Assembly (NCBI RefSeq): GCF_008831285.2
Contig: NC_045138.2
Location: 37,501,115 to 37,565,114, forward strand
Source: Nymphaea colorata
Taxonomy: Eukaryota; Streptophyta; Magnoliopsida; Nymphaeales; Nymphaeaceae
Direction: 5' to 3'
Length of the DNA stretch: 64,000 nt
This document shows, piece by piece, positions 38,887 through 58,000 of the stretch. How positions within the stretch are numbered: position 1 is the stretch's first letter; each line of letters starts with the position of its first letter. The notes beneath the pieces are model-generated. The model was not told the DNA's origin, ran no database searches, and was given only the letters and a program-made list of their open reading frames with translations. A program made the translations under genes and the position numbers.

Positions 38887-40324
38887 CCATTTTCTACGCT
38901 CTGGTGCAGAACCATTTTCTTATTTCTGTATTTTGAGGTGGAATAACTGCCGCTCCCGTCAGATCCAGGAAGAGATGTGAGCATTTGGAAAGTGAGAAAG
39001 CACAGCTTCTTCCCACACGTGAAGCAAGAAAGTTTATGTAGCAAAGAGTGCTATGCATCGTTTACAGATGTCTCGGTATGTTCGCTCCATGATAAATTAT
39101 GTTTGTTACTGTTTCGGGTGAGCAAGGGGTATTAATCCCACTATGTTTGTTACTGTTTGAAACAAAGTCGGGTGCTGTCATTTTCGTGACACAGTATTCC
39201 AAGTGAATTATTTGTTTCCATTAAAATCTTCATCTGAATAAGAGGGCAGCAAATTTCAGGTCTGATATTCTTTGTTTATATATATATATAAATAAAAAGA
39301 GAGTGAATGTTAGATGCAGATAAGAAACAATTTCATCTCTTGATTTTTTTTTTTAGGTTGAGAGAAAAATATGTAACTAATACTACTTAACAAAAATACT
39401 TCATCAATTTTTTCTAGCTTTTTTTTCTCTCATCCACTAGTAAGAAAAAAGGGTAAATAGCTGAAACCAAGAAATGTAAGCTTGTCCACCCCCATGAGAT
39501 TCAATTCTCTCCCAAGAATGTTGTTGCCCCAGCAGCAAAAATGCATGAGCCATTGATCGGGAGGAGTCCGACAAATCTAAATGAAACAGAGTTTCCGGGA
39601 GAATTACCCGGGAGAATCACCAATTGGACAACAATTCTAATAATTTTTTCGAATATGTTCTTCAATTCATTCGAGAGATGGCACCTCTGTTCGAATCCTC
39701 GATCCTTAATGATACTTTTTATATTCGCAATAATGGATCTCTGGTTGGCCATTTAACAGCCATGACCTGCCCTGCTGCACCATCTTGACGAACGGCAAGC
39801 AATTACACCAACTCCTTGCATGCACCCAATTGTTACAACGGAGTTCGACCGGTGCCCAATCCTGCCCAGAACTTGTGGACGGGGCCCGGTCCAACTGTTG
39901 GCATTAAATAGCTTGACCCGACCCGTTTGTGGAAGACCAAAGGTTAGATTTTCCTTCGACTTTTGGAGTTACTCCTAAACATTTTTTGAAAATTTGGTTT
40001 TATGAAAACCAGTTTTTTTTTATGAGTTTTAAAAACTTAGTTTATCACACCCAAAACTTAGTTGTTAAATAACATGTTACAAAACAAAGTTTACATCTAA
40101 TCCGTACTGGCACCACATAGTTTTATATTCACCAAGAAACATTTTAGTATCAAATGCAAAAGCAGTTCGAGTATCCAAATACAATGGATCCGGTCCGATC
40201 CGTTGGGGAGTTGGGAGTTTCCTTCCCGATGAAGGGATCCTCCTAGACACTTCAAATCCTCGTTGAGACCCTCTTTTCCGGTAGAAAATAAATTCCCTCT
40301 CGTGGAATTGTGAATTCCTTCGCG
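38887..40324. other. Spacer between ankyrin kinase and small gene
   Basis: The left part should contain the kinase 3' untranslated region; an AATAAA occurs near 39290 after a TA run. The right part should hold the promoter of the gene at 40325. Open frames here match no known family, and the rest is AT-rich sequence without recognisable features. Confidence 0.5.
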
Positions 40325-41518
40325 ATGGCGTTGGGGCGCCACCTCCTCACCGCCATTCGCGCCTTCATCCTCCTCGTCATACTCCTCCTCTTCTCTTCGG
40401 CCTCCCGAACTGATGCGTACGGATTCCGGCAGTTTCAGACCCTCGTCTCCCTCGCCCATTCCCTCATGCGCCGCGTGGCGAATCTCCGGGCGTCGAGGGG
40501 CGACGTCGCCGGGGCTGCGAGGGCGCGGAGAATCGCCGAGAAGCTCGAAGGAGGGTGGGCATTCTGGCGATCCGCGTGGTCCGTAGGGTGGGACTACGCC
40601 CGGAACTACGCCTGGAGGGCATCGGTGTTCCGGTCGCCGGAGTTTCTCCCGGCAGTTGCGGAGCTGGAAGAGGTGCTTAGGGCACTGGGCCGTCTAGCGA
40701 GGGCGGAGTCCGAGGGGGAGAGGGCGAGGTGGGCGTCAAGCAACTATGCCAGGCTGCTTAGCGTCTCGAAGTCTTTGGTTCGGCGTCTCTCATCCGTCTT
40801 CGTCCAATCGGTTCGTTTTCTTTCACGTTGTTGCCTTGATTTCAACTGAAAATTCTGTGGGTCTTGCTTTATTAAATGCTCAACGGCGAGTGGTCGGCGT
40901 AAAGCCGGGTCGGCATCCGGAAGCAAGAACTTCTTGTTTGTTGATTTAATTAGTTTTTTGGGGTTGGTCAGCTAGCAATTCCTGGTTTGGTTTTCAGAAT
41001 TTGGAAAAGATTTTGAATCTGGGATTCACCAACTTCTTGTTATGGTTTCAAAGACCTTCCACAACGATATATGTACGGTCATTATTATATAACCGGTAAT
41101 TGATTTGGAATCTTGGATTCACCGAACTGGTTATGATTTCCGCGATTTGCTTCCACAATGATACCTTTCTGGTCATCAGAATTTTTTAGGTTGCTGTTTT
41201 GCTTGTTTCTGCATGTAGAGCAGGTCAATTAGTCTTACCCGGATTTTTTAGGGCAGCAGAGTTTTACTTGCCAGTGGATTTCATAGATGCTATTTATTTA
41301 AAATGCCTTAAAGTTCAAAACTGATAGTGCATGCTTCTTAACGTTTGCAGGGTCCATTGCATGAAACGATTCTGGTACTTCAGAGGGAGGTGGTGGAAGG
41401 AGAGCTCGTAGCAGATTGCGTTGAGTTGGGAGCAGCTGATTTGAAAGGCTTACTTCAAGTTGCCCACGATCTCATATTGCAGTTTTTCTCACCGTCTTCG
41501 GCTCGTTCTGATCTATAG
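40325..41518 (+). CDS. Conserved-looking plant protein of unknown function, N-terminal membrane or signal segment
   Basis: Two exons (40325-40810 and 41351-41518) join in phase 0 to give 217 aa. I do not recognise a named domain. Residues 8-27 (about LTAIRAFILLVILLLFSSA) are strongly hydrophobic, fitting a signal peptide or signal anchor. The rest is helical in character, rich in Ala, Arg, Leu and Glu, with regular ARA/RLA patterns that suggest a helical bundle or coiled coil. Exon 1 is markedly more GC-rich than its surroundings, as often seen in 5' coding exons. The first in-frame ATG is 40325, and the intron has a clear TTTGCAG acceptor. It is convergent with the RABA gene downstream. Confidence 0.75.
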
Positions 41519-42242
41519 AATGAGAGACAGATAGAGATAGAGTTGACACATGTTTGTTCAGTTTGGAAATTTTCTGATTAGCGAGATTGTTGCTTTTTGT
41601 ATAGGGGCATTCCCTAATCTGTTCAGTAAAAATGAAAAATGTTGTCCATTTCAATTCACGACGATTGTAGCGGGAGAGTTGATTCTATTAATATTTAACG
41701 AAATCTTAGCCTGATGATGACCGTTTGAGAGATAACAACTAGAGATCCAAAATCTCTTCTGTGGGAACAAAGGGGAGACTTCCTTTCGTGCATTTATACT
41801 GAATTCCGGATTTACTAATTGCCATCTCCTGGATGTGGCAGCTCCCAGTTCCGGTATTCAGCAGCTTCAGCTTTTCCAAATGCATGAAAGCTCTGAGACC
41901 CTTTTCTCTTTGAAATTTTGAGTTGACGAGCTGCTACCGGATGGAGCAAAAGTAGGAACCATTAAATCTTAGTTTCAGTAATATCCAGTCTTTCGGAAGA
42001 ACCACTAAATACATGTTCCACTCTGAATGACAGGAGCGAGTTTCACCTTTTTCCAGAATGCATCATCTTCCATTCCGCTGCTGTCTCCTGTCAAACCATG
42101 ATCAAGGTAATTCGTACAAGAACTTACCAAATGCATAAGCTCCTTTTCTAGTTTAACGTTTCGCACGTACGGCTCACGATTGACCTGCTGAGGGTTGAGA
42201 AGAAAGTGCAGACATCGAGCAGCGAGACGTTGAGTGTGTGTA

Positions 42243-42243
<1 letters not shown>

Positions 42244-42320
<77 letters not shown>
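42244..42320. repeat. Compound microsatellite (CA)n(TA)n(GA)n
   Basis: Three adjoining dinucleotide runs of about 20, 34 and 22 bases follow each other without interruption. They lie between the small gene and the RABA stop codon and are likely polymorphic. Confidence 0.95.
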
Positions 42321-42541
42321 CTTAAAGCATACAGATAAAAAAATAAATGAAATTCAATAGTTAATGGCTAGAGAGATTGTTGAAGAGAATATTTCCCAAC
42401 CCATCTTAAAACCCAAAATAAGAAGAAAAAAGAAAAGAAAAAGACAGGTATTCAATACATGCTAGACTGCAAACAAATAAGAAAACCACGCAACATATGA
42501 ACTCCTTTACCCCTGCCTGCTTTCCTTCTTTATATAGGTTT

Positions 42542-49939
<7,398 letters not shown>

Positions 49940-51095
49940 GAAGACAGCTCTGCCAGAAGGCCTACCGCAGTCTGCTCGTCTACGCCCCTGGCCTCTGCCA
50001 ATGCATCAATGGAGCCATACTCTTCGAGAAGACGCTCTACCAGTCCACCATCGATGGCCAGTAGATGGTTAACGTCCTCGTCCGCCAGAATATCGTCCCC
50101 GGCATCAAAGTCGATAAGGTATTATCTCAATCTGTGAACCAAGTAATGTTCTACCACATCTTGATGATGATGGTGATGTCGATGACATGGATATGGGTTT
50201 ACCATACAGGGTTTCCTCTTGCTGGCTCAGACGATGAATGATGAGGTATTGATGGTCTGGCCTCTCGTTCTGCAGCATGCTATCAGCAGGGTATTCGCTT
50301 TGCCAAATGGTTACTATCTTGTCCATTTCATGCGTTAGATTGTTCTTATTTGTGCTCAATCATCCATCTAAAACCAGAGTCTACATCAAGCATGGCAAGT
50401 CTTCTACTCTTTACCATCAATAATGACGTTACTGTTTCTGACTTCAACTAGTAAATTCGATGATTAAAAGTTTGACTGTGTAATGGGGTTCGAGAGCAAG
50501 CTTCAGAATGTTCAAGTTTATACCTACTGTCACTGGATGTGCAATCACTACTTGTTTGGTCTTTCTTCTTCTCTAGAAAGCAGCTCACTGATGATGGGAC
50601 TGACTACAATTCCGAAACAGTCGTACTGTTGTGAGCATTCTAAATGGACCATCTGCCCTGGCTGTTAAGGATGCTGCTTGGGGCCTTCCTCGTTATGCTG
50701 CAATCTCCCAAGTGAGTGCAATTTAGACATCACATGGCAGGAGCTTTTTCCCAGATTCACGTGGAAGCTTAGAACTACAACTTTTGAAACTGCTGTTTTT
50801 CTAACTCGTGTTTTTTTTTTAGAAAAAAAAATTACAAAACAGGACAATGGTTTGGTTCCCATTGCTGAGCCAGAGGTTCTGTTGGATGGTGACCATGGCA
50901 TTGACAGGACCTTCGAAGTGGCCAAGAAGGTTTGGGCAGAGGTCTTCTTCTACTTGGCTGAGAACAATGTCATGTTTGAGGGTATCTTCTTGAAGCCCAG
51001 CATGGCCACCCTGGTGCAGAGTGCAAGGAAAAGGCGACCCCTGAGCAAGTTGCTGCTTACACCCTGAAACTCCTCCACTACCGCATCCCCCTTGC
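49940..51095 (+). pseudogene. Unprocessed pseudogene of plastid-type fructose-bisphosphate aldolase (class I)
   Basis: Fragments match class I aldolase in order. Near 49957-50117 the reading YRSLLVYAPGLCQCINGAIL continues through FEKTLYQSTIDGQ and an in-frame stop to NIVPGIKVDK. Near 50207-50310 FPLAGSDD leads into two stops, then GIDGLASRSAACYQQGIRFAKW-type sequence. Near 50620-50711 come TVVSILNGPSALAVKDAAWG and RYAAISQ. From 50842, DNGLVPIAEPEVLLDGDHG continues to FLKPSM, then a one-base frameshift and KEKATPEQVAAYTLKLL. Intron-like breaks with GT donors and AG acceptors remain between fragments, so this was a gene copy and not a retroposed cDNA. The N-terminus, transit peptide and C-terminus are missing. 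Confidence 0.85.
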
Positions 51096-51337
51096 TGTTC
51101 TTAGCTTGATAGTCGCACTCTTGGTTGATTACAATCAGCTTGTAACAGCTGAACAAATGAAGCAGCAGGCTAGCAGCAGGTTGCCAAAAAAAAATCCATC
51201 GTACCAAATCTTTTGTACATGTAACAGTTGGATTCTAGAATCTTATATACAAGTTATTTGATGTATTATATAGTTGCCAATTCTGTATACCATCTACCAA
51301 AATGAAAAAATATTCATCTTTGTCTTTCAAAATGGTC

Positions 51338-51342
<5 letters not shown>

Positions 51343-51372
<30 letters not shown>
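51343..51372. repeat. (TA)n microsatellite
   Basis: An alternating TA run of about 30 bases, read directly, just left of a 12-bp inverted repeat. Confidence 0.9.
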
Positions 51373-51377
<5 letters not shown>

Positions 51378-51482
51378 GCTCCAGTTCCAAACTGTTGGGA
51401 AATATGTATCTCATCCCAACGATTGTCAGCGTCGAGGGTGATGATCTGATTTCCCAACAGTCTTTACTGTCGTGAACGAAGT

Positions 51483-51561
51483 GCCGACAAAATCTTTTTC
51501 GAGGGCTCGTAACCGTCGGCATGGCAAATTGCCGTCGGCAATGAGCATATACGTTGTAGTG
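51483..51561 (-). mobile_element. CACTA (En/Spm)-like transposon terminus
   Basis: Read on the minus strand from 51561, the segment starts CACTACAACGTATATG and then repeats GCCGACGGC-type motifs several times within 80 bp. The CACTACAA start and GCCGACGG subterminal repeats are typical of plant CACTA elements. The element body would extend to lower coordinates, toward the aldolase relic. I could not find a matching left terminus, so the extent is unknown and the call rests on one end. Confidence 0.5.
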
Positions 51562-51864
51562 ACTATTTTTTTAACTACAAACAGTGACATGTTTTACTCT
51601 CAATTGAAGAGCATAATCAGTTAATCACAAGCGCACCTCAATCATGATGCAGCTTTGGACCGGGGGCAAAAGGGAAGAAAAGAGGTTTCAGCCGCTCACT
51701 CAGACGTCAAAGTTTTCTCCCGCTCGCCCAAAAACTGTGGTGTACTTGCTCCGGCCTGGTCATCAACTCTACCAATTAAATTTTTGTACTTCTTAGAGAA
51801 TAAAAGAAAAGGAGGATAAGCCATAGACGGATTCATAATTTCCCATATCAAGAGTGGGCAAAGG

Positions 51865-51914
51865 AAGCCCCTGCAACTTCATCATCCGCAAAGCCCCTGC
51901 AACTTCATCATCCG
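51865..51914. repeat. 24-bp direct repeat pair
   Basis: AAGCCCCTGCAACTTCATCA plus TCCG occurs at 51865-51888 and again at 51891-51914, with no mismatch and two bases between. Confidence 0.9.
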
Positions 51915-53248
51915 TCCAACATTGAGCAGCGTGCTTTTAATAACTTTACGTTGTTATCTTAGACGATCTTCATCAGGTTATATATAGGAGTCTAAATTGG
52001 GACTTTACAACTCAAGACTTGATTTTTCTGTACCCAATGCAATTTTCCCTCTACTTAGTTTATCAGGCCGCGGTCCATCTATAATACTCTACCTAATACA
52101 TAGATTAAAGTATATGAAGATGAATGAGATTTACGTGATGTATTAATAACTTTTCTAGTTATGATTTTGTTTGTAGTTTTTAATTTCCATAAATTTTAAT
52201 GCAAAAGCCTCCTATAATTTACAATACTTGTCAAGAGTTTCACGAGGAAAAACCAATTTTGAAACAAAGAAAAAGTATATAAGGAAAACCTTCCTCCCAT
52301 TAAATTAAATATTCAAGACTGTGTTGAAGATAACGTAAATGGTCTGGTTTCACCCATAATTTGGGAAGACAATGGTCATAGAAATTATGATGTACATAAC
52401 ATACGTATCTGAGTGTGGAGCAACATATATTTGAAAGGTGTTCTGATAACTTGACTATCGAATTATCTCACTTTTGAATGAACTCTCATTGTGGAAAGCT
52501 CATAAATAGCGATCAAACCATTTCTTTGAGTAATGAGAACAAAGATCAAGTGTCAAGGTCTCCGCAAGTTCATTAATGAACACAAATTAATCGATTGTGA
52601 GCATCCAAGAAGTGAGGGCCGACGAGACTCGTGTCTTTACCCTCCACGATTCAAGATTAATGCAATCGTACTACAGTCGTTCAGCCTAAATGAATACGCT
52701 GCTGTACACAGAACTGCGTATGCGTCCCTAGGGCGAGACTCAACCCCACACCATCCACGCTACGGTGACCACACTCCACTCACACGCCATTAAACTCAAG
52801 CAGGCCTCTGCCTCTTTTATATGTGCACTGCAGTTGGCCATGCATGCTCGGACCTAGATCCAAACCAATCTTCTAGTTGTTTTGATTTCCTGTGAAACTT
52901 CTGTCAGTTTATTTGAATTCGTTTTGATGAGCAACAAATTCTCTCACAAAATTCCAAAATCTTAGAGCATATTCATCCTGGCCTTACGTATTTAGACATT
53001 TATTGCATCTTGATAAATAGAAGAATACAGTCTGTCATCTTTCTTTCTTCCCTCTGGATTCAGCGTATAGTCATCATGACCTTGCGTAGGACGGTCTACT
53101 CAACGTAATGATTCTTCTCTATCTGTGAGTTCTGAGTATGTTCATCAATGGCGTCGTCCTTGCATGCTATACGTCTGCCCCATATGATGACTTCTGTGTC
53201 TCCCTCTCTTTTCCTCTTAAAACGTGCTCGCTGGCTTCCCAAGAAAAG

Positions 53249-56200
53249 ATGCATCATGAAGGTGCCTGCGTGCTTCTGCTGAGAATGGCTCTGATGGTAA
53301 TGGCACAGCAGGTTCCCTGCTTCTTCATATTTGGAGACTCTCTCTCTGACAGTGGCAACAACAATCGCCTTCTTACACTGGCCAGAGCGGACTACCCCCC
53401 TTACGGCATCGACTTCCCGCAAGGTCCCACCGGCAGGTTTAGCAATGGCCTCATCGCTCCCGATGTAATTGGCAAGTCCTTTCTCTGCCTTCCTCGACCT
53501 TGTGGTATTCAAAGATTTAGATGGCGCCCTTCTTTCATGCCCTCCTGTAGAATCGGAACTGCCATTGTTCTTGAATTTCTTACAGAACTTTCTTGGAAGT
53601 ATTCAAGTTTTTGGGTTCAGTATATCTTCCATAAATTCTCTTAGTCTCTCCTCCACATTCTGAACTTTTCTTCTTTTACTCTGTCTCTGCTCCTTGCATG
53701 CATAGCCCATTGTCATAGGGGAGCTTCACCATGGAAGTGGGTAGGCTTCCATGACTAGGAATACAAGCTACTGCCATAGATGGATGTTCAACATTTCCTT
53801 CTGATGCATGTAAATGCAGTATACTTGTGTGCGTGCGCGCGTCTATGTGGATACACGTCCATGTGCATGATGGTGGTTTCCCAAGGCTTTCAGTTGAATA
53901 TTTATCTCTTGATTTTCATAACAGCAGTCGCAGTCAGGACAAAATGGAAATCCTCATCACCATTCTAACTTCATTTTAGAGCCCCATTCTGTATGTGCAT
54001 TAAACTGGGCGATTCATTGTGTTCATTATGAGGATGGCAGCAAGGGCCTGGAAATTTCATTTAAGCGTCATTACTGTGGTGCAGCTGAACTTCTGGGGTT
54101 CGAAGACCTCATCCCTCCCTATTCACAAGCAACTCCTCAGATGCTGCTCAAGGGAGCGAACTTTGCGTCTGCTGCTGCCGGAATCCGAGAAGAGACCGGC
54201 CGACTACTGGTACTTCATTTCAAACTGTCCTGAACATTTATCAATTGAAAGCGGGATGAGTTGTGGCTAATTTTACCCCGCTTAAGTGACTGAAAACCAG
54301 ATTGGAGGGAGCCAGAGCAGTAAAAGCAATGTTACCGAAATTGACTTAAATCAGCTCTGAATTGGAACGAATTCTTCCTGAATCGGCAAAAATGGTGCTG
54401 AATAGAGCGATTCTGCCCCTTATTCTTTAAGTTCTATATTTAAATCTCTTTTTTCGTTTTAAATTTTAATACAAACAGAAAGTTCCTTTGCCAACTGAGT
54501 TTGATTCAGAAATTGATATCAATTCCGTTTAGATTCAAACATTTCTTTGCAACTTAGAAAGCAAAATGATTCGTTCAGAAACACATTTTTAGCTACACTG
54601 GATGAAAGTTTTGAAATGGGAATGGGAGACCAATTCTTCTTGATCTAAGCTTTTTGTAAACTACGGTCATGTCAAACGAGTGGTGCCCTTGACTGGGTTC
54701 TGCAATTCTCTCTAGTACATTTGCAGAAAAATTGGATTTTCAGATAAGAGCAAACAGTACAAACATTAAACTAAAAGAGAATAAACGTGATCAGTTGTTT
54801 TTTCTGAATTTTGGTGGACAGGGAGCAAGAGTTCCACTGAGAGGACAGGTGGAGGATTTTCATGACGCTGCTATGGTGATCGCAGAGATTCTTGGCAGTG
54901 AAGATTCAGCAGCAGAGCATCTCAGCAAGTGCATTTTCATCGTAGGAATGGGGGGAAATGACTACCTCAACAACTACTTCGTGCCTGGACTGTATCCGTC
55001 CAGTATGCAGTACACTCCAGAGCAGTATGCAGCTGAACTTGTCCGGTCTTATACTCAGCATTTAACGGTCAGTTAATTATACTCAGCATTTAACGGTCAG
55101 TTACTTAAAAAATTTAAAGCCACTTGGATACAAACTTAGTTTCCTTGCAACCCAAAATATTTTCATTTGATTATGTTCTAATATTCATATTTCCATTCTT
55201 TTCTTTCTTTTTTCCCATGCCTGGATCATGGTGGTGGGCCGGTGGCATTTTCCCAAGGGTATAATAACACCTTGGAAGCGTCCCCATGACATTGAACTTT
55301 ATGAGGTTTCTAAAATTCAAGACGCTCAGGTTCTGTGTAGAAACTTTGAACTTTGAAGACCAAGAATTTTTGCTCTCATCGATCTTCTCTTAAATGGAAA
55401 TATTATGACTTTCATAATAAGCACCAAAGTAGAATATTTTGTCATGAGGTTTCTAAAATTCAAGACGCTCAGGTTGTGTGTAGAAACTTTGAACTTTGAA
55501 GACCAAGAATTTTTGCTCTCAATCGATCTTCTCTTAAATGGAAATATTATGACTTTCATAATAAGCACCAAAGTAGAATATTATGTCATGATTCTCAACA
55601 ATGGCAGTCGCTAACTACTAAAATACGAGTTCACATGAACGAGAAGAAATTCTACTTCTTGTATTTGAAATAAGGGAATGCAAATGATCCCATCAAACAT
55701 TAGGTTAGAAAATGCATTATGAGTTACATTATTAATCCAAGATTCTTCAATTAGTGCACTAAGAGAACTGTAGATCCGGTATATAATCAAATCGCATGAT
55801 GGCCAAGAGCACTAGAATATCCTTTGCTGTTCAAAGGAGAGAGAGAAAGAAAATTGAGGATGATGATGATGATGATGGTGATGGTCATGGGCGTGCAGGC
55901 TTTGTACAAGGAAGGGGCGAGGAAGGTGGCGATCTTCGGGGTGGGACCTGTGGGTTGCACACCGAGCGCATTGTCTCAGCACAGCCCGGATGGGGAGACG
56001 TGTGTGGAGGCCATCAATGACGCCGTCCGCAGCTTCAACTCTCGCCTGCCCGACCTCGTGGACCATTTCAACGCCAGGTTCGAGGGCGCCCGCTTCACCT
56101 ACATCAATGTCTACGCCATGTTCGACGACATCCATAACAAGCCCTGCCACTATGGTAACTTCCTTCCTTTTATATATATCTACATTGTTTTAATGTTAGT

Positions 56201-56554
56201 TCAGCATAGTTTTGAATTATGTTTCTCATATTTGATTCATGTGCCTATCTTCTGTTCAACTTGTGTTGTCCCAACGAGGCCTGTTGAGCTAATTGTGAGT
56301 GATGTTAAAGATATGTGTCCTGTTGTTCAGGAATCACAGTGACGAATGTTGGGTGCTGCGGCTTAGGGAGGAACAACGGGCAGATTACATGCCTCCCTTT
56401 CGAGGTGCCATGCCCCAACAGGAACGAATACCTCTTCTGGGATGCCTTCCATCCTACTGAGGCAGTCGGCATCATCCTCGGGAAAAGGTGCTTCGAGGCA
56501 GAGAAACCTTCAGATGCCTACCCAATTGACATTCGACGCTTGGCAGAGATTTAG
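53249..56554 (+). CDS. GDSL-type esterase/lipase (SGNH hydrolase), likely secreted
   Basis: Predicted 357-aa extracellular esterase/lipase. Five exons join in frame: 53249-53471, 54085-54209, 54822-55067, 55899-56154, 56331-56554. The block I nucleophile is Ser31 in FGDSLSDSGNNN. Block II is the Gly in KGANFASAAAG. Block III is GGND with Asn162. Block V is WDAFHPTEA with Asp321 and His324. All catalytic positions are therefore present. The N-terminus is moderately hydrophobic before QVPCFFIFGDS, fitting a short signal peptide. Length and sequence fit the Arabidopsis At1g29660/At1g29670/At5g45670 branch; its substrates are mostly unknown, with cutin or other surface lipids proposed. Three splice signals are unusual: intron 1 has a GC donor, the intron 3 donor is duplicated, and the intron 3 acceptor is preceded by purines. 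Confidence 0.92.
55050..55103. repeat. 28-bp direct duplication spanning the exon 3 donor site of the GDSL gene
   Basis: TATACTCAGCATTTAACGGT and the following CAGTTA occur at 55050-55075 and again at 55078-55103. The duplication creates two identical GT donors, at 55068 and 55096. Use of the second adds 28 nt and an immediate in-frame TAA at 55074-55076. Confidence 0.9.
55301..55587. repeat. Tandem duplication of 143/144 bp in GDSL intron 3
   Basis: Unit 1 (55301-55443) and unit 2 (55444-55587) both start ATGAGGTTTCTAAAATTCAA and differ by only a few bases. The high identity indicates a recent event. Confidence 0.93.
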
Positions 56555-58000
56555 AAACGCAGCATCTCCGTCTTTCTCTCATTCTTATTTGCTTATTAGA
56601 GCCTGTCGGAAAGGAAGGAGGAAAACATTTCGAAATGTTACCATCGGTCCTTCTGTCGCGTCCCCACGTGTGGGACGGGCCAATGTTTCCAGATAAAAGA
56701 GCATTTTTGTAATAAAGGGGTAAAGTTTTCTCATGCAACTTGTGCTGTATGGTTCGCAAGGCTTTGCACGCACTCAGAGAATGATGGGCAGTTCCAATTA
56801 ATGCTAGCTGTGTTTGAGACTTCGTTTGACATCAAAACTACTAAAAAGAAAGGCCAAGATCAGCAACCAAGATTGCAGTTTCGTTAGTAGTGCTCAATGC
56901 ACTTTAACATGTATTACACAAAATAAAAAGCTACCATATATTCATGCAAAACTCACTTCAGAATCTTGCTGAAGTACTTGGAAAACTTGGATCCTCTTTA
57001 CAAACTCTAGCAAGGAAGCATCTTTAGAAACACTAATCTCCAGCAGGTCTTAAACACCTCCATGTCGGTACTAATATTGGGGTTTTGTTCCACCAGCAAT
57101 CGGCATGTTGCAAAGTCTCCCGCCCTCGGTGCAGTTTTCGTCGGGACTATAAAAAAACTGCCTACATGTCTACCAAAATGCATCACCATCCTCATCATGA
57201 CAAGGAAGAAAAAAAGTCGGATTCTGTTTGTTTTCAGCTATCAAAGCTTTATAATAAGCAAATAACGGGCAAGAGATGGAACTAAGATAATTTAAATAAC
57301 GTTATGATCTTACAACCAGTTATGTTCCAAAAGAAAACAGGCTGGCTCAAACATTTTATGATGGTCTTTAGATGCTAGCTAGGAGAATACTTAATACATC
57401 CACCAGATTCTCCCTATTTTCTCCTCCCAGCTCTTTCCCCCTCCCTTTGGACGATTAGACTACATAACTTCATATTTAAGATTGGGACCTTGATCCAATA
57501 AAAACCATAATACTGGCAACTATAAGCCATCTTCATAGTCTTGGATCCTTCCCAAGTAGCTCATCTGCTTTAACAAAATAAAAAACAAGCCAGCAAAGCA
57601 AGTTGATTTAACAACAAAAACAAACCAAACAAGCAAGTTAGTTTAATTATGAATTATCTGCTGCCACTGAAACAAGATTATGTATGTGATGGGACTGTAA
57701 ATATATATGGTAACAAACAGCACAGTTGGTGTTTGTGGCTATGAGCATGCACATGTATGTCGGCAGTCCATGCATTGAAAGAAACGGCCAGGCTTGCAAG
57801 TAAAATCAAAGATGGTGCCTAAAAATCTTCTATGCAAACAATTGGGCTGAAATATGAATAGGCTTAAGCTGGGCTGAAACCCTCAACGGTCAAGTACCTT
57901 TGCTGGTTGAATTGAGGTCTAAGCCCCAGCTAATCTGGCCAGCTCAATTTCAGGCATATGTGGGCCTTACCAAGCCACGATCAGGCACGGAACGTCCAAC
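56555..58000. other. Convergent spacer between GDSL and MADS genes
   Basis: It holds the 3' ends of two convergent genes. If the MADS transcript splices at 58041-58040, its final short exon would lie here; I found no clear candidate. No other gene is visible. Confidence 0.5.
56711..56716 (+). terminator. Poly(A) signal of the GDSL gene (AATAAA)
   Basis: AATAAA lies about 157 bp after the stop codon, in a suitable context for polyadenylation. Inferred from position only. Confidence 0.45.

Larger units (their letters stand above)
51096..53248. other. Spacer between aldolase relic and GDSL gene
   Basis: It holds a (TA)n tract, a CACTA-like terminus and a 24-bp repeat pair, listed separately. 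It should also contain the GDSL promoter. TATATG near 52818 and GATAAATAG near 53012 are the best but weak TATA candidates. I see no gene. Confidence 0.5.

Noticed and set aside
39693-39712. GTTCGAATCC resembling a tRNA T-loop (B box)
   Set aside because: The 60 bases upstream do not form a cloverleaf or contain an A box, and there is no acceptor-stem pairing.
40097-40459. Acidic minus-strand open frame opposite exon 1 of the small gene
   Set aside because: It is the complement of a GC-rich coding exon, and the plus strand has the spliced, signal-bearing frame.
52533-52793. 86-codon open frame upstream of the GDSL gene
   Set aside because: No family resemblance, no splice partners and a low-complexity composition; more likely promoter-region sequence.
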